DNA of 41,235 bases. Source: Gammaproteobacteria bacterium (GTDB taxonomy: Bacteria > Pseudomonadota > Gammaproteobacteria > UBA9339). The first letter of the stretch is position 1, and each line of letters opens with the position of its first letter. The stretch covers positions 1 through 41,235 of the forward strand of contig JAMCWR010000040.1 in NCBI GenBank assembly GCA_023480665.1. Reading direction: 5' to 3'. The translations under genes were made by a program, and so were the position numbers. Below, in pieces: positions 19,644 to 26,747 of the stretch. The notes beneath the pieces are model-generated. The model was not told the origin of the DNA and did no database searches. It saw nothing but the letters and a program-made list of their open reading frames with translations.

Positions 19644-20111
19644 ATGTCTGATTCAGCATCTGCAGCTACTACTTTTATTCCATTCAATAATTTGACCGAC
19701 AGCGCTAAAGAATTTATTAAGATTAAAGCCGGTGATTTGAGGGGTTTGCCAAAGGGGAAATTAGAATCAGATGTTGAGGCTGCGATCAAGGCATATAATC
19801 CTAGTGCATTTGCATGGAACGCGTACACTGCTTTGCTAGCACACCTAGTTGCAGCAAAAGTAAGTGAAGTTAGTTATACTGCATCCATTTCCCCTGAAGA
19901 GACAGCATGGATTGACACAGCTGCTGAAGAAGTTATAGAGGCAAAAAGCGCAAGCGCAGATGACGAAGGTGAAGATGATGACGAAATAAAAATTGATAAT
20001 GATCCGCCTAAGAGAGTTGATAGCGGACTAGGTGATTCTGAGCAAAAAGCACCATCAAAATCAAGCGGAAAACAAGCCGATGGCGAAGGAGTAGTAACCC
20101 AACCTACATAA
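19644..20111 (+). CDS. Unknown soluble protein, first of a four-gene paralogous array
   Basis: 155 residues from ATG 19644, chosen because GGAG (19634-19637) precedes it by six bases; an upstream in-frame ATG has no ribosome site. The N-terminus MSDSASAATT resembles the MSD + Ser/Thr-rich starts at 20167 and 32501. Residues ~43-100 (VEAAIKAYNPSA ... SPEETAWIDTAAEEV) align with residues 32-92 of the next protein (WSAIKSYNKSA ... LTAEDNAFIKKTVEEL), so the two share a small helical module. The tail (100-155) is acidic, then Ser/Lys-rich and probably disordered. No membrane helix. Not recognised. Confidence 0.72.
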   Translation: MSDSASAATTFIPFNNLTDSAKEFIKIKAGDLRGLPKGKLESDVEAAIKAYNPSAFAWNAYTALLAHLVAAKVSEVSYTASISPEETAWIDTAAEEVIEAKSASADDEGEDDDEIKIDNDPPKRVDSGLGDSEQKAPSKSSGKQADGEGVVTQPT

Positions 20112-20166
20112 ATTGTTATTAATTATTACAAATTGAACGAACCAATATAGAGTGGTTGATGCAAAC

Positions 20167-21252
20167 ATGAGCGATAATAGTACAAGTCTTGTTAGCACTA
20201 GCAGCGCATCATTAACTGTAGAGAAGAAAGGGACTAGACCAGTTAATCCCCTATCTCAGTATATTTGGAGTGCGATAAAGTCGTATAATAAATCGGCTGA
20301 AAAGTTTGAGGGGCTGTTATATTCAGTTATTTTTCGTAAATATTACCTTCCTGGAGAAGAAATTGACCAAAATGATGCAAGGAGGCTTACTGCCGAGGAT
20401 AATGCATTTATTAAAAAAACTGTCGAAGAGTTAAGTAAACAATTTGGAGAGCCTTCAGCAAGCCATGTTTCAGCTCTCTCATCCACATCTGAAGTGGCAA
20501 TATCTACCTCCGAGATCACTGCTTCCTCACTGCAAGTACTGCCCTCTTCATCTAATCTAACAACCCCAGAAGAACAGCATATTCATACTCCAACACCATG
20601 GGTTATTGATTTACTTAATCGATTATTTTATTTTAACTTTTTTACTCTAGGCGCAGCATTGTTATTTACCTTTCTTCCTGGAGTGCAAATATGGGGAGTG
20701 GCATTTGGTGCTTTGGCGGCTTTAGCTTTTAGCTCTTTGTTTACTTTATTTGCGAAACTGAATTCCCCTGATTCTTGGAAGGAACATTGTAAAAGTTATG
20801 ATGCATTGGGTTATATAATTTTATCTGTGCTGATTCTTGCTACTTTATTAATTATTACCAATGGTTTTTCGCTATTAGGGACAAAAGGCATTGGTATTTC
20901 ATCTCCTGTGATAGATACTTTTGCTAGTTCTAGTAAGATGATCGCTGGAATAGCTTCTTTTCTTGTATTTAGTTTTGGTGCTTTGCTTTATAACGGTTTG
21001 TCAACAAAATGGGAAGAGCATCAAGAAGTTCAGTTGCATGAAAAAGCTCTACAACAAATAAAGCAGTTTCAACCAGGTCAGCTTGCACGTTATTCAGGTC
21101 AAAACCAACTTAGACATGTAAAATCAGAAACCAATATAGTTGCTGCTAACACTGCTAGCGTAATACCTCGAAGCGGATCAGAATCTAATCTAATTAAGAT
21201 GAAAGAAGAAAAGGATGATGTTTCTTCTGCACTAGATAGTAAACGCTATTAA
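20167..21252 (+). CDS. Unknown four-helix membrane protein with N-terminal module
   Basis: 361 residues from ATG 20167 (MSDNSTSLVS); an upstream GTG (20152) is in frame but gives an untypical start. Order: Ser/Thr-rich N-terminus, module at 32-92 (AIKSYN ... FRKYYLPGEEI ... LTAEDNAFIKK), Ser-rich linker (97-140), four hydrophobic helices (about 150-170, 176-196, 213-232, 258-277) and a polar tail. After helix 2 lies SWKEHC (203-208), equivalent to EWEQYC and DWINYC in the two downstream proteins. I do not recognise a family. It is one of a local paralogous set and probably an inner-membrane or host-membrane protein; the location is inference. Confidence 0.78.
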   Translation: MSDNSTSLVSTSSASLTVEKKGTRPVNPLSQYIWSAIKSYNKSAEKFEGLLYSVIFRKYYLPGEEIDQNDARRLTAEDNAFIKKTVEELSKQFGEPSASHVSALSSTSEVAISTSEITASSLQVLPSSSNLTTPEEQHIHTPTPWVIDLLNRLFYFNFFTLGAALLFTFLPGVQIWGVAFGALAALAFSSLFTLFAKLNSPDSWKEHCKSYDALGYIILSVLILATLLIITNGFSLLGTKGIGISSPVIDTFASSSKMIAGIASFLVFSFGALLYNGLSTKWEEHQEVQLHEKALQQIKQFQPGQLARYSGQNQLRHVKSETNIVAANTASVIPRSGSESNLIKMKEEKDDVSSALDSKRY

Positions 21253-21290
21253 TATTGGCTTAAGCAGCAAAAAACTGTAAAATGTGATTT

Positions 21291-22193
21291 ATGTTTCAAG
21301 CAGAACCCAATATGACTCCAGTAGTAGGAAAACACAATGCGCAATCTTCAGTATTCTATTGGGCGAATGGATTAAATATTGTAGGATATATTTTTTTAGC
21401 GTTAACTTTTGTGTTTGCTTTTGCACCAAAAATTACTACAGCTTTACCGTTATTCTTTTCCCTTGTTCTTGCTTGTGCGATGTTTGTTGCGAGCGCCTTT
21501 GTCAAAATTTTTAAATCAGAGGAATGGGAACAATATTGTTGGGGTAATAAAAAAGAAGCGACATTTTTTTCTATACTAAATTTATTTGCTGCTAGTTGCT
21601 TTATTATTTTATTTTTGCTTACTGGCGGTTTTGGACTATTTCATATTGCTTTTTCAGCTGCAATTCCTGCTATGACAAAACATCTGGTGATTGGTAGTGT
21701 AACTTTTCTTGCAGTGGGAGCTATAACTTTATTGCTATCTGGCATTAGTAGTATTTTTGCAGTAAAAGGGGTTTTTGCAAAGAGCGTTGACGAAAGCACT
21801 GACGAAAATGATATAGCTTTTAGTTCATTTGCGCAGCAACGCCAGAGGAGAGAGAATGCTCCACAAATTACTTATGCTCGTTGCAGAGATGATAATGCAA
21901 TGGCTGAACGTGTTAATGGGGTAACAGATAGTGCAATTGCAAAAGTTAAATTTACAAAACAAGCTACTGATCTGACTCCTAATGAGTTTGCATCTGTCGA
22001 AGATGCTGAAAAGTTTTTTGTTAGTGTAATTAAGCATTATTTTGATAAAGAGAAATATCCCGAAAATGTTAACCTAAATGCCGAAGAAAGAAATTATGTT
22101 AGGGATATTGCCGCTTTAGTTAAAAGCCGAAAAGATGCTTATCATATATTAGACGCTGTTTCTTCTGCTAGAAGTTTTTCTAGTCATTTGTAG
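21291..22193 (+). CDS. Unknown four-helix membrane protein, paralogue of the 22657 product
   Basis: 300 residues. Four helices (about 26-46, 53-73, 93-115, 131-155) come first, with EWEQYC (78-83) after helix 2 and LTGGFGLF at the end of helix 3. This region is strikingly like residues 22-155 of the protein at 22657 (WINGLNLAG versus WANGLNIVG; ASAFVKLFK versus ASAFVKIFK). After a polar linker the shared module is at 233-280 (EKFFVSVIKHYF ... KYPENVNLNAEERNYV). No good ribosome site supports 21291 over the in-frame ATG at 21312. The stop lies within the direct repeat flanking the 22200 element. Confidence 0.8.
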   Translation: MFQAEPNMTPVVGKHNAQSSVFYWANGLNIVGYIFLALTFVFAFAPKITTALPLFFSLVLACAMFVASAFVKIFKSEEWEQYCWGNKKEATFFSILNLFAASCFIILFLLTGGFGLFHIAFSAAIPAMTKHLVIGSVTFLAVGAITLLLSGISSIFAVKGVFAKSVDESTDENDIAFSSFAQQRQRRENAPQITYARCRDDNAMAERVNGVTDSAIAKVKFTKQATDLTPNEFASVEDAEKFFVSVIKHYFDKEKYPENVNLNAEERNYVRDIAALVKSRKDAYHILDAVSSARSFSSHL

Positions 22194-22199
22194 AATCTA

Positions 22200-22534
22200 C
22201 AGGGCTGTCCCATTAAAATTTTTGTAAAAACGAATTAGCAATAAACTTTCAACTGGCACGCGTAGGGGCAGGTTTATGTTTGTAGGGTGCGGGTTTGTGT
22301 TGGAAGTAACACGGTTTGATAGGAACTAGAGATGTAAAATTCACCTCAATTTATTAAACACTGCAGAAACCCGCCCGCGAATTGCCACAAATCTATCGGG
22401 CGGGTTTCAGCTGGCCTCAACAATATCGCGGCTAATTAAGCTAATTGCGATTCTATTAGCACTGTGATTACTTAGGAACAAACCCGCCCCTACAATGGCA
22501 TCGGCGTATTAAAAATTTTAATGGGACAGCCCTG
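22200..22534. mobile_element. 335-bp non-autonomous element with 10-bp flanking direct repeat
   Basis: A perfect 24-bp terminal inverted repeat (22200-22223 and 22511-22534) starts CAGGGCTGTCCCATT. GTAGAATCTA flanks both sides directly (22190-22199, 22535-22544). That 10-mer is nearly palindromic, so part could instead be an extended terminal repeat. The interior is again a tail-to-tail GGGCGGG pair. No ORF. The ends differ completely from those of the 17666-17996 element although the cargo is the same type. It accounts for most of the 463-base gap 22194-22656. Confidence 0.82.
22262..22493. repeat. GGGCGGG unit pair with an extra truncated head
   Basis: A 20-bp head fragment (GTAGGGGCAGGTTTATG, 22262) precedes a full unit 22282-22377 (GTAGGGTGCGGGTTTGTG ... 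GAAACCCGCCCG). An inverted unit follows at 22397-22493. The TGCCACAAAT linker matches the pair at 17731. Confidence 0.85.
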
Positions 22535-22592
22535 GTAGAATCTACTAATCCCAAAGACAAGCATCTTTATTTGTAGTATAATTAATACAAAA

Positions 22593-22626
22593 TGTAGGTT
22601 GGGTTTTTTTATGCGCGAACCCAACA
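22593..22626. repeat. Short TTGGGTT/AACCCAA palindrome
   Basis: TGTAGGTTGGGTT (22593) pairs with AACCCAACA (22618-22626) around a T-rich loop. It is a relative of the hairpin at 35480-35515 and lies just upstream of the 22657 gene. Confidence 0.6.
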
Positions 22627-22656
22627 AAATCTTTGCGTAAATTTTAGGGGTAACTT

Positions 22657-24105
22657 ATGGCTGGCGAAGGAAAAAATATTGCACCAGAAAATAAATCTGA
22701 ATCATACAATGCTTCAGTCTCTAATTGGATTAATGGGTTAAACCTTGCCGGACTTATTCTTTTATTAAGTTCTTTTATACTTGTCTTCGCTAAAATTGGT
22801 ACACCAATGCTTGCGATGGTTTACATTACTTTGGCTTCTGGTTTATTTGCTGCTAGTGCTTTTGTCAAATTATTTAAAACAACTGACTGGATAAATTATT
22901 GTAGGGCCAATAAAAAACGATCTAAGATTTTTGATTGGTTGAATTTGATTGCTGCGGCATCTTTTGTTCTCTTATTTTTGTTTTCAGGCGGTTTTGGATT
23001 ATTTGTTAATAAATTAGGTGTGTCTACAACTCTGATTAGTGCCATGACGCCCCATATGGCAATTGGGGTTATTAGCTTTTTTGCGGTTGCGACCGTTGCA
23101 TTATTATATTCTGTAATAGTTAGGCTCACTATGGTAAAAGAAGTTGCTAGTAAAGAAGCTGTGAGTAAAGTTACACGTGCTAATTTGGAAGGCAAATTGG
23201 AAGATGTTGCTAAGAAGACTTGTGATATGCTTAAGCAAAATTTATCTGATGAATCTCTTGAGCAAGACTTTGCTTCAATCGATTCTAGCCGAACTCCTAG
23301 TAATATATTTAATGATCTTAAGTTTGAGAGTGGGGATGAAGCGAAAGATTTTTTTGCAAAAGTAACCGTATATTATATTCGTCATGGCTATTTTCCAACG
23401 GTGTCTATTATTCTAAATGATAGAGAGGATGATTTTGTAAAACAAATTGCTGCAAGGGCTAAGGAAATTCTCGAGACTGCAAGAGATGCAAGAAAAAAAG
23501 TAAATGCTAGTTATATTAATATGCTTAGTTGTGATGCTCCTCAAGTGGCTGAGGTTGCTAATCTGATGATTGGTGGCGGTGCTAATATACCGCAACCTTC
23601 AGTACCTGCTAGTGGTGATTTGTATAATCAGTTTTCATCTCTAGGTGAAGCAAAGCAATTTTTTGCTACTATAACGCTATATTATATGCAACATAGGAGA
23701 TTCCCAGAGAATATTGTGTTGCACGATGATGAGAAAGACTATATAAAAAATGTGGTTATACCTAAAATGACTTCTGTCTCAGTTAGTGTTTCATCAACGC
23801 CATTACCTTCTATACCAATTTCCCCTCGTGAGGATGACACTAATGCAATAGAGCATGATACGGTATCACTGATGTTATCTGCGTCATCAGCTTTAATGCA
23901 ATCATCATCCAGGTCTGAAGGGGATGAGAGTATGGCGAGCGAAGAAAGTGGAGACGAAAATGCTAAAGATGAAAAAGAATCAAAAAAGCAAAAAAAACCA
24001 CAGATACGCCAAAGACAACCTAGATCAACATCATCCATGTCTGCTGATGAAGCTGCTATAGATGAAAATACAGGGCTGTTATCTGGTAGCAAACCTCACG
24101 GGTGA
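22657..24105 (+). CDS. Unknown four-helix membrane protein with two copies of the shared module
   Basis: 482 residues, ATG preceded by AGGGG. Four helices (about 26-46, 50-72, 92-114, 130-155) with DWINYC (77-82) after helix 2, paralogous to the 21291 product. Two copies of the module follow: 217-272 (AKDFFAKVTVYYIRHGYFP ... DREDDFVKQI) and 322-371 (AKQFFATITLYYMQHRRFP ... DDEKDYIKNV). The C-terminal ~110 residues are Ser-rich, then strongly acidic (DESMASEESGDENAKDE), then basic, and end with DENTGLLSG, which fits the eukaryotic acidic-dileucine sorting pattern [DE]xxxLL. No known family recognised. Last and largest of the four-gene array. Confidence 0.82.
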   Translation: MAGEGKNIAPENKSESYNASVSNWINGLNLAGLILLLSSFILVFAKIGTPMLAMVYITLASGLFAASAFVKLFKTTDWINYCRANKKRSKIFDWLNLIAAASFVLLFLFSGGFGLFVNKLGVSTTLISAMTPHMAIGVISFFAVATVALLYSVIVRLTMVKEVASKEAVSKVTRANLEGKLEDVAKKTCDMLKQNLSDESLEQDFASIDSSRTPSNIFNDLKFESGDEAKDFFAKVTVYYIRHGYFPTVSIILNDREDDFVKQIAARAKEILETARDARKKVNASYINMLSCDAPQVAEVANLMIGGGANIPQPSVPASGDLYNQFSSLGEAKQFFATITLYYMQHRRFPENIVLHDDEKDYIKNVVIPKMTSVSVSVSSTPLPSIPISPREDDTNAIEHDTVSLMLSASSALMQSSSRSEGDESMASEESGDENAKDEKESKKQKKPQIRQRQPRSTSSMSADEAAIDENTGLLSGSKPHG

Positions 24106-24229
24106 CGGTGATTAACGCTACATAACCGAAACACAAGATCATTTTTGGCACAACATTAATAATCGCGCCAAATTAACACATATCCGCGGCTCCTAGGAGC
24201 AAATCCAAAACCACAACGCGGTGAAGGAC

Positions 24230-24593
24230 AATACCAGCCCAGTTCTATCGAGCTACGAAGTAGCGAATAAACCTATTGGATATTTATGTCACGTTTTCTG
24301 TGACACACATATTTACAATATAATTTTGGCTGTGATGCTATCGCTTTGCCAGCATTGTAGGGCGATAATACTCGGTATTTTTGAAGGCCTCACCAGCCTA
24401 GGGTGATGAGCTACGAAGTAGCGAAGAGCCCTAGGAATGCGATGTGGTCAATATAAAAGAATAATTTATTAACATAATTTCGGCTATTGTGCTTCCGCTT
24501 TGCCGGCAATGTAGAGTGATAACACGCCGATATTTTTAAATTGCTTCACCAGCCTAGGTTGAGGAGCGACAACGTCGCGACGAGGCCTAGGAA
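24230..24593. repeat. REP-like units 5' of the second RAYT (two full, one partial)
   Basis: Full units at about 24321-24436 and 24477-24593 share GGC...GCTTTGCC..., ...ACCAGCCTAGG and a closing CCTAGG. Their hairpins are CCTAGG...GCTAC-GAA-GTAGC...CCTAGG and CCTAGG...GCGAC-AAC-GTCGC...CCTAGG, so the inner stem changes on both sides. A degenerate unit with GCTACGAAGTAGC lies at about 24230-24280, next to a TGTCAC/GTGACA hairpin. No gene is seen in 24106-24709. Confidence 0.82.
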
Positions 24594-24615
24594 ACAATTG
24601 CCACCACACATTTCA

Positions 24616-25195
24616 AGCTGCAACGCAGCGGCATGCTTTTTAACAACGAGCTTCCACAGGGAAATTTACGGTATTGATTAACACAATCTACAAACATATT
24701 ATTTTATTCATGTCGCAATCATTATCACAAATTCTTGTACATATTGTGTTTAGCACAAAAAACCGTAAACACGTAATCTTGGACGATACTCGGCAACAAT
24801 TATATCCCTATATTGCTACGATATTGAAAAATCTTGGATGTATTGTTTACGAAATTGGTGGTACCGATAATCATGTGCATATTCTTTGTGAAACTCCTAA
24901 TGATCATTTGTTAACAGAAATAATTGGTAAAATTAAATCCGGTAGTTCTAATTGGATGAAGAAGCAACAAAATATGGATAATTTTTTTTGGCAACGTGGT
25001 TATGGTGTGTTTTCAGTTAGCCAATCGCAAAAACCCATCATATCAAATTATATAAAAAATCAGATAGAACATCATAAAAAATTTTCATTTGAAGAAGAAT
25101 TTAAATCGATGCTTAAAAAATGTGGAATTTATTATGACGAAAAATATTTGTGGAATTAATACGTAAAAATAAAAGCATGTCGCTGCGTTGCAGCT
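24616..25195. mobile_element. Inverted-repeat-bounded core of the second RAYT element
   Basis: AGCTGCAACGCAGCGGCATG... (24616-24640) is inverted at 25171-25195 with one mismatch over 25 bases, immediately outside the transposase gene on both sides. Each arm contains the small palindrome GCTGC-AAC-GCAGC. Outside these arms lie the larger REP-like units in opposite orientation. Confidence 0.8.
24710..25159 (+). CDS. REP-associated tyrosine transposase (IS200-like Y1 family), copy 2
   Basis: 149 residues from ATG 24710, chosen because MSQSL... aligns with the start of copy 1 (5897-6349). HUH motif is H55-V-H57 (NHVHIL) and the likely nucleophile is Y114 in ISNYIKNQIEHHKK. A WQRGYGVFSVS segment is shared with copy 1 (WQNGFGAFSVS). 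The two are clearly homologous but diverged along their whole length, so they are not recent duplicates. It is flanked by inverted GCTGC palindromes and by REP-like units in mirror orientation. It acts on single-stranded hairpin DNA by family analogy. Reading frame intact. Confidence 0.92.
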   Translation: MSQSLSQILVHIVFSTKNRKHVILDDTRQQLYPYIATILKNLGCIVYEIGGTDNHVHILCETPNDHLLTEIIGKIKSGSSNWMKKQQNMDNFFWQRGYGVFSVSQSQKPIISNYIKNQIEHHKKFSFEEEFKSMLKKCGIYYDEKYLWN

Positions 25196-25215
25196 GGGGG
25201 CATTTTCCTAGGCAA

Positions 25216-25451
25216 CCTAGGCCTCATCGCTACTTCGTAGCTCTTCGACCTAGGCTGGTGAAGCAATTTAAAAATACCGATTATTATCGCTCAACAAACC
25301 GGCAAAGCGGAAGCATTGTGCCTCAATTATGGTAATAAAATTATTTTTTTATATTGGCCTCATCGCTACTTCGTAGCTCTTCGACCTAGGCTGGTGAAGC
25401 AATTTAAAAATACCGATTATTATCGCTCAGCAAACCGGCAAAGCGAAAGCA
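25216..25451. repeat. REP-like direct repeats 3' of the second RAYT
   Basis: Two 96-bp units (25220-25315 and 25356-25451), about 95% alike, start GGCCTCATCGCTACTTCG and end with GGCAAAGCG(G/A)AAGCA. They are inverted relative to the units at 24321-24593. The hairpin at 25216-25254 is CCTAGG...GCTAC-TTC-GTAGC...CCTAGG. They fill most of the 25160-25513 gap; no gene is seen there. Confidence 0.85.
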
Positions 25452-25513
25452 TAATAGGCACTTTAATATTTTTTTATATTAGCCTGATCGCTTGTTTTGT
25501 TTGTCGATGCAAC

Positions 25514-26056
25514 CTATTTCGTTTCAGGCTCGGTCTGCAAAAACTTGGTGATATATACTGACTGTAAAATTCCGAAAAGGAGGGTGCCGCCTAAAATTCC
25601 GAATAATTTAAAATTTACCCAGGTGTTAGTGTTAAATTTATAAGCAACGTAAATATTGATTATTCCCATCATTGAGAAAAATATTGCCCAACTAATATTA
25701 AGACGTGACCAGACATTTTTTGGTAGAGAAATTTTTCCGCCCATTAGATGTTCAATTACTGGTTTCTTCCCGATTAAATTTGAAGCAATAAAAACTATAG
25801 CGAAGATCCAATAAAGGGCAGTAGGTTTCCATTTTATAAACATTTCATTATGTGAGAATAACGTTGCGCCACCAAAAATTAAAATTAGCACAAGAGTTAT
25901 AATTTGCGTAAGTTCAAAACGTCTGTGTTGTAACCAAAAGAGTAGTACTTGCGCGCTGACAATGATCATCGCTATTGCTGTAGCTACAAAAATGCCGAAA
26001 AATTTATAGCAGACAAAAAATGCTACAATTGGTAAGAAGTCGAAAAGTAATTTCAT
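25514..26056 (-). CDS. yciB: Inner membrane septation-related protein YciB
   Basis: 180 residues, about five membrane helices. N-terminus KLLFDFLPIVAFFV and the segments TLFSHNEMFIKWKPT, KPVIEHLMG and WSRLNISWAIFF are hallmark YciB/IspZ sequences. YciB is an inner-membrane protein linked to septation and envelope integrity; its exact biochemistry is not settled. It is divergent from yciO across a 64-base gap, a neighbour pair common in gammaproteobacteria. No strong ribosome site is visible upstream of the ATG at 26054-26056. Confidence 0.95.
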   Translation of the reverse strand: MKLLFDFLPIVAFFVCYKFFGIFVATAIAMIIVSAQVLLFWLQHRRFELTQIITLVLILIFGGATLFSHNEMFIKWKPTALYWIFAIVFIASNLIGKKPVIEHLMGGKISLPKNVWSRLNISWAIFFSMMGIINIYVAYKFNTNTWVNFKLFGILGGTLLFGILQSVYITKFLQTEPETK

Positions 26057-26078
26057 AATAATAATATTACCAATCTAT

Positions 26079-26107
26079 TTGAATCTTTGCCAGCTTATTA
26101 ATATGGT
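26079..26107 (+). promoter_or_regulatory. Possible promoter of yciO
   Basis: TTGAAT (26079-26084), 17-base spacer, TATGGT (26102-26107), leaving a very short leader before the ATG at 26121. Match is moderate. Confidence 0.35.
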
Positions 26108-26120
26108 GTATCATTAAATC

Positions 26121-26738
26121 ATGCAACTACTTCACATTCATTCACAAAATCCGCAGCTCCGCTTAATCAAACAGGCGGTTGAGGTGATAAATGCAGGAGG
26201 AGTTATTGTTTATCCAACTGACTCTGCCTATGCGCTTGGCTGTGCGCTCGGCAATGTTTCTGCAATTGAGAGAATCCGCAAAATCCGTAATTTAGATAAA
26301 AATCATAATTTTACTTTGGTATGCCATGATCTTTCTGCTATTGCAACTTATGCCTATGTTGATAACCCAACTTTTCGCTTGTTAAAAGCTACCACACCTG
26401 GGCCTTATACTTTTATACTTGAAGCGAGTAAAGAAGTTCCACGCAGGCTGCAACATCCAAAACGTAAAACTATTGGCCTACGTATTCCTGATAATGCTAT
26501 TGTGCAAATGTTGCTACAAGAGTTGGATGCTCCGCTAATGAGCGTAACCTTAATTTTATCAGCTGATAAAGTCCCTGTTGCAGATCCAAATGAAGTTTCA
26601 GAGCTATTAGAAAAGCAGGTGGATTTGATTATTGACGGAGGTTTTTGTGGCATTGAACCCACAACAGTTGTCGAATTCGTCTCTGGAAAACCCAATATTT
26701 TACGCGAAGGAAAAGGCGATACTGCGATTTTTAAATAA
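26121..26738 (+). CDS. yciO: YciO, Sua5/YrdC-fold protein
   Basis: 205 residues. It matches E. coli YciO closely throughout: IHSQNPQLRLIKQAVEVI, GGVIVYPTDSAYALGC, RKIRNLDKNHNFTL, TPGPYTFIL, VPRRL, KRKTIGLRIP and the C-terminal EKQVDLIIDGG. The YrdC fold binds ATP, RNA and carbamoyl groups. YciO is a paralogue of TsaC/Sua5, the threonylcarbamoyl-AMP synthases for tRNA t6A, but its own physiological role is less certain. The next gene begins nine bases after its stop, so they likely share a transcript. Confidence 0.93.
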   Translation: MQLLHIHSQNPQLRLIKQAVEVINAGGVIVYPTDSAYALGCALGNVSAIERIRKIRNLDKNHNFTLVCHDLSAIATYAYVDNPTFRLLKATTPGPYTFILEASKEVPRRLQHPKRKTIGLRIPDNAIVQMLLQELDAPLMSVTLILSADKVPVADPNEVSELLEKQVDLIIDGGFCGIEPTTVVEFVSGKPNILREGKGDTAIFK

Positions 26739-26747
26739 GAGGTAATT

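Noticed and set aside
24221..24406. 61-codon ORF upstream of the second RAYT
   Set aside because: It lies wholly within palindromic repeat units and has no supporting features.
24230..25451. Regular repeats near the second RAYT as a possible CRISPR array
   Set aside because: Units are ~95 bp, few, inverted on the two sides, and not separated by uniform unique spacers; no cas genes.
25150..25561. Two overlapping plus-strand ORFs with near-identical peptides (HRYFVALRPRLVKQFKNTDY)
   Set aside because: The shared peptide is just the translation of the direct REP-like repeats at 25220 and 25356; it has no start context.
26121..26738. Threonylcarbamoyl-AMP synthase TsaC/Sua5
   Set aside because: Residue pattern follows YciO throughout, so the t6A enzyme name was not used.
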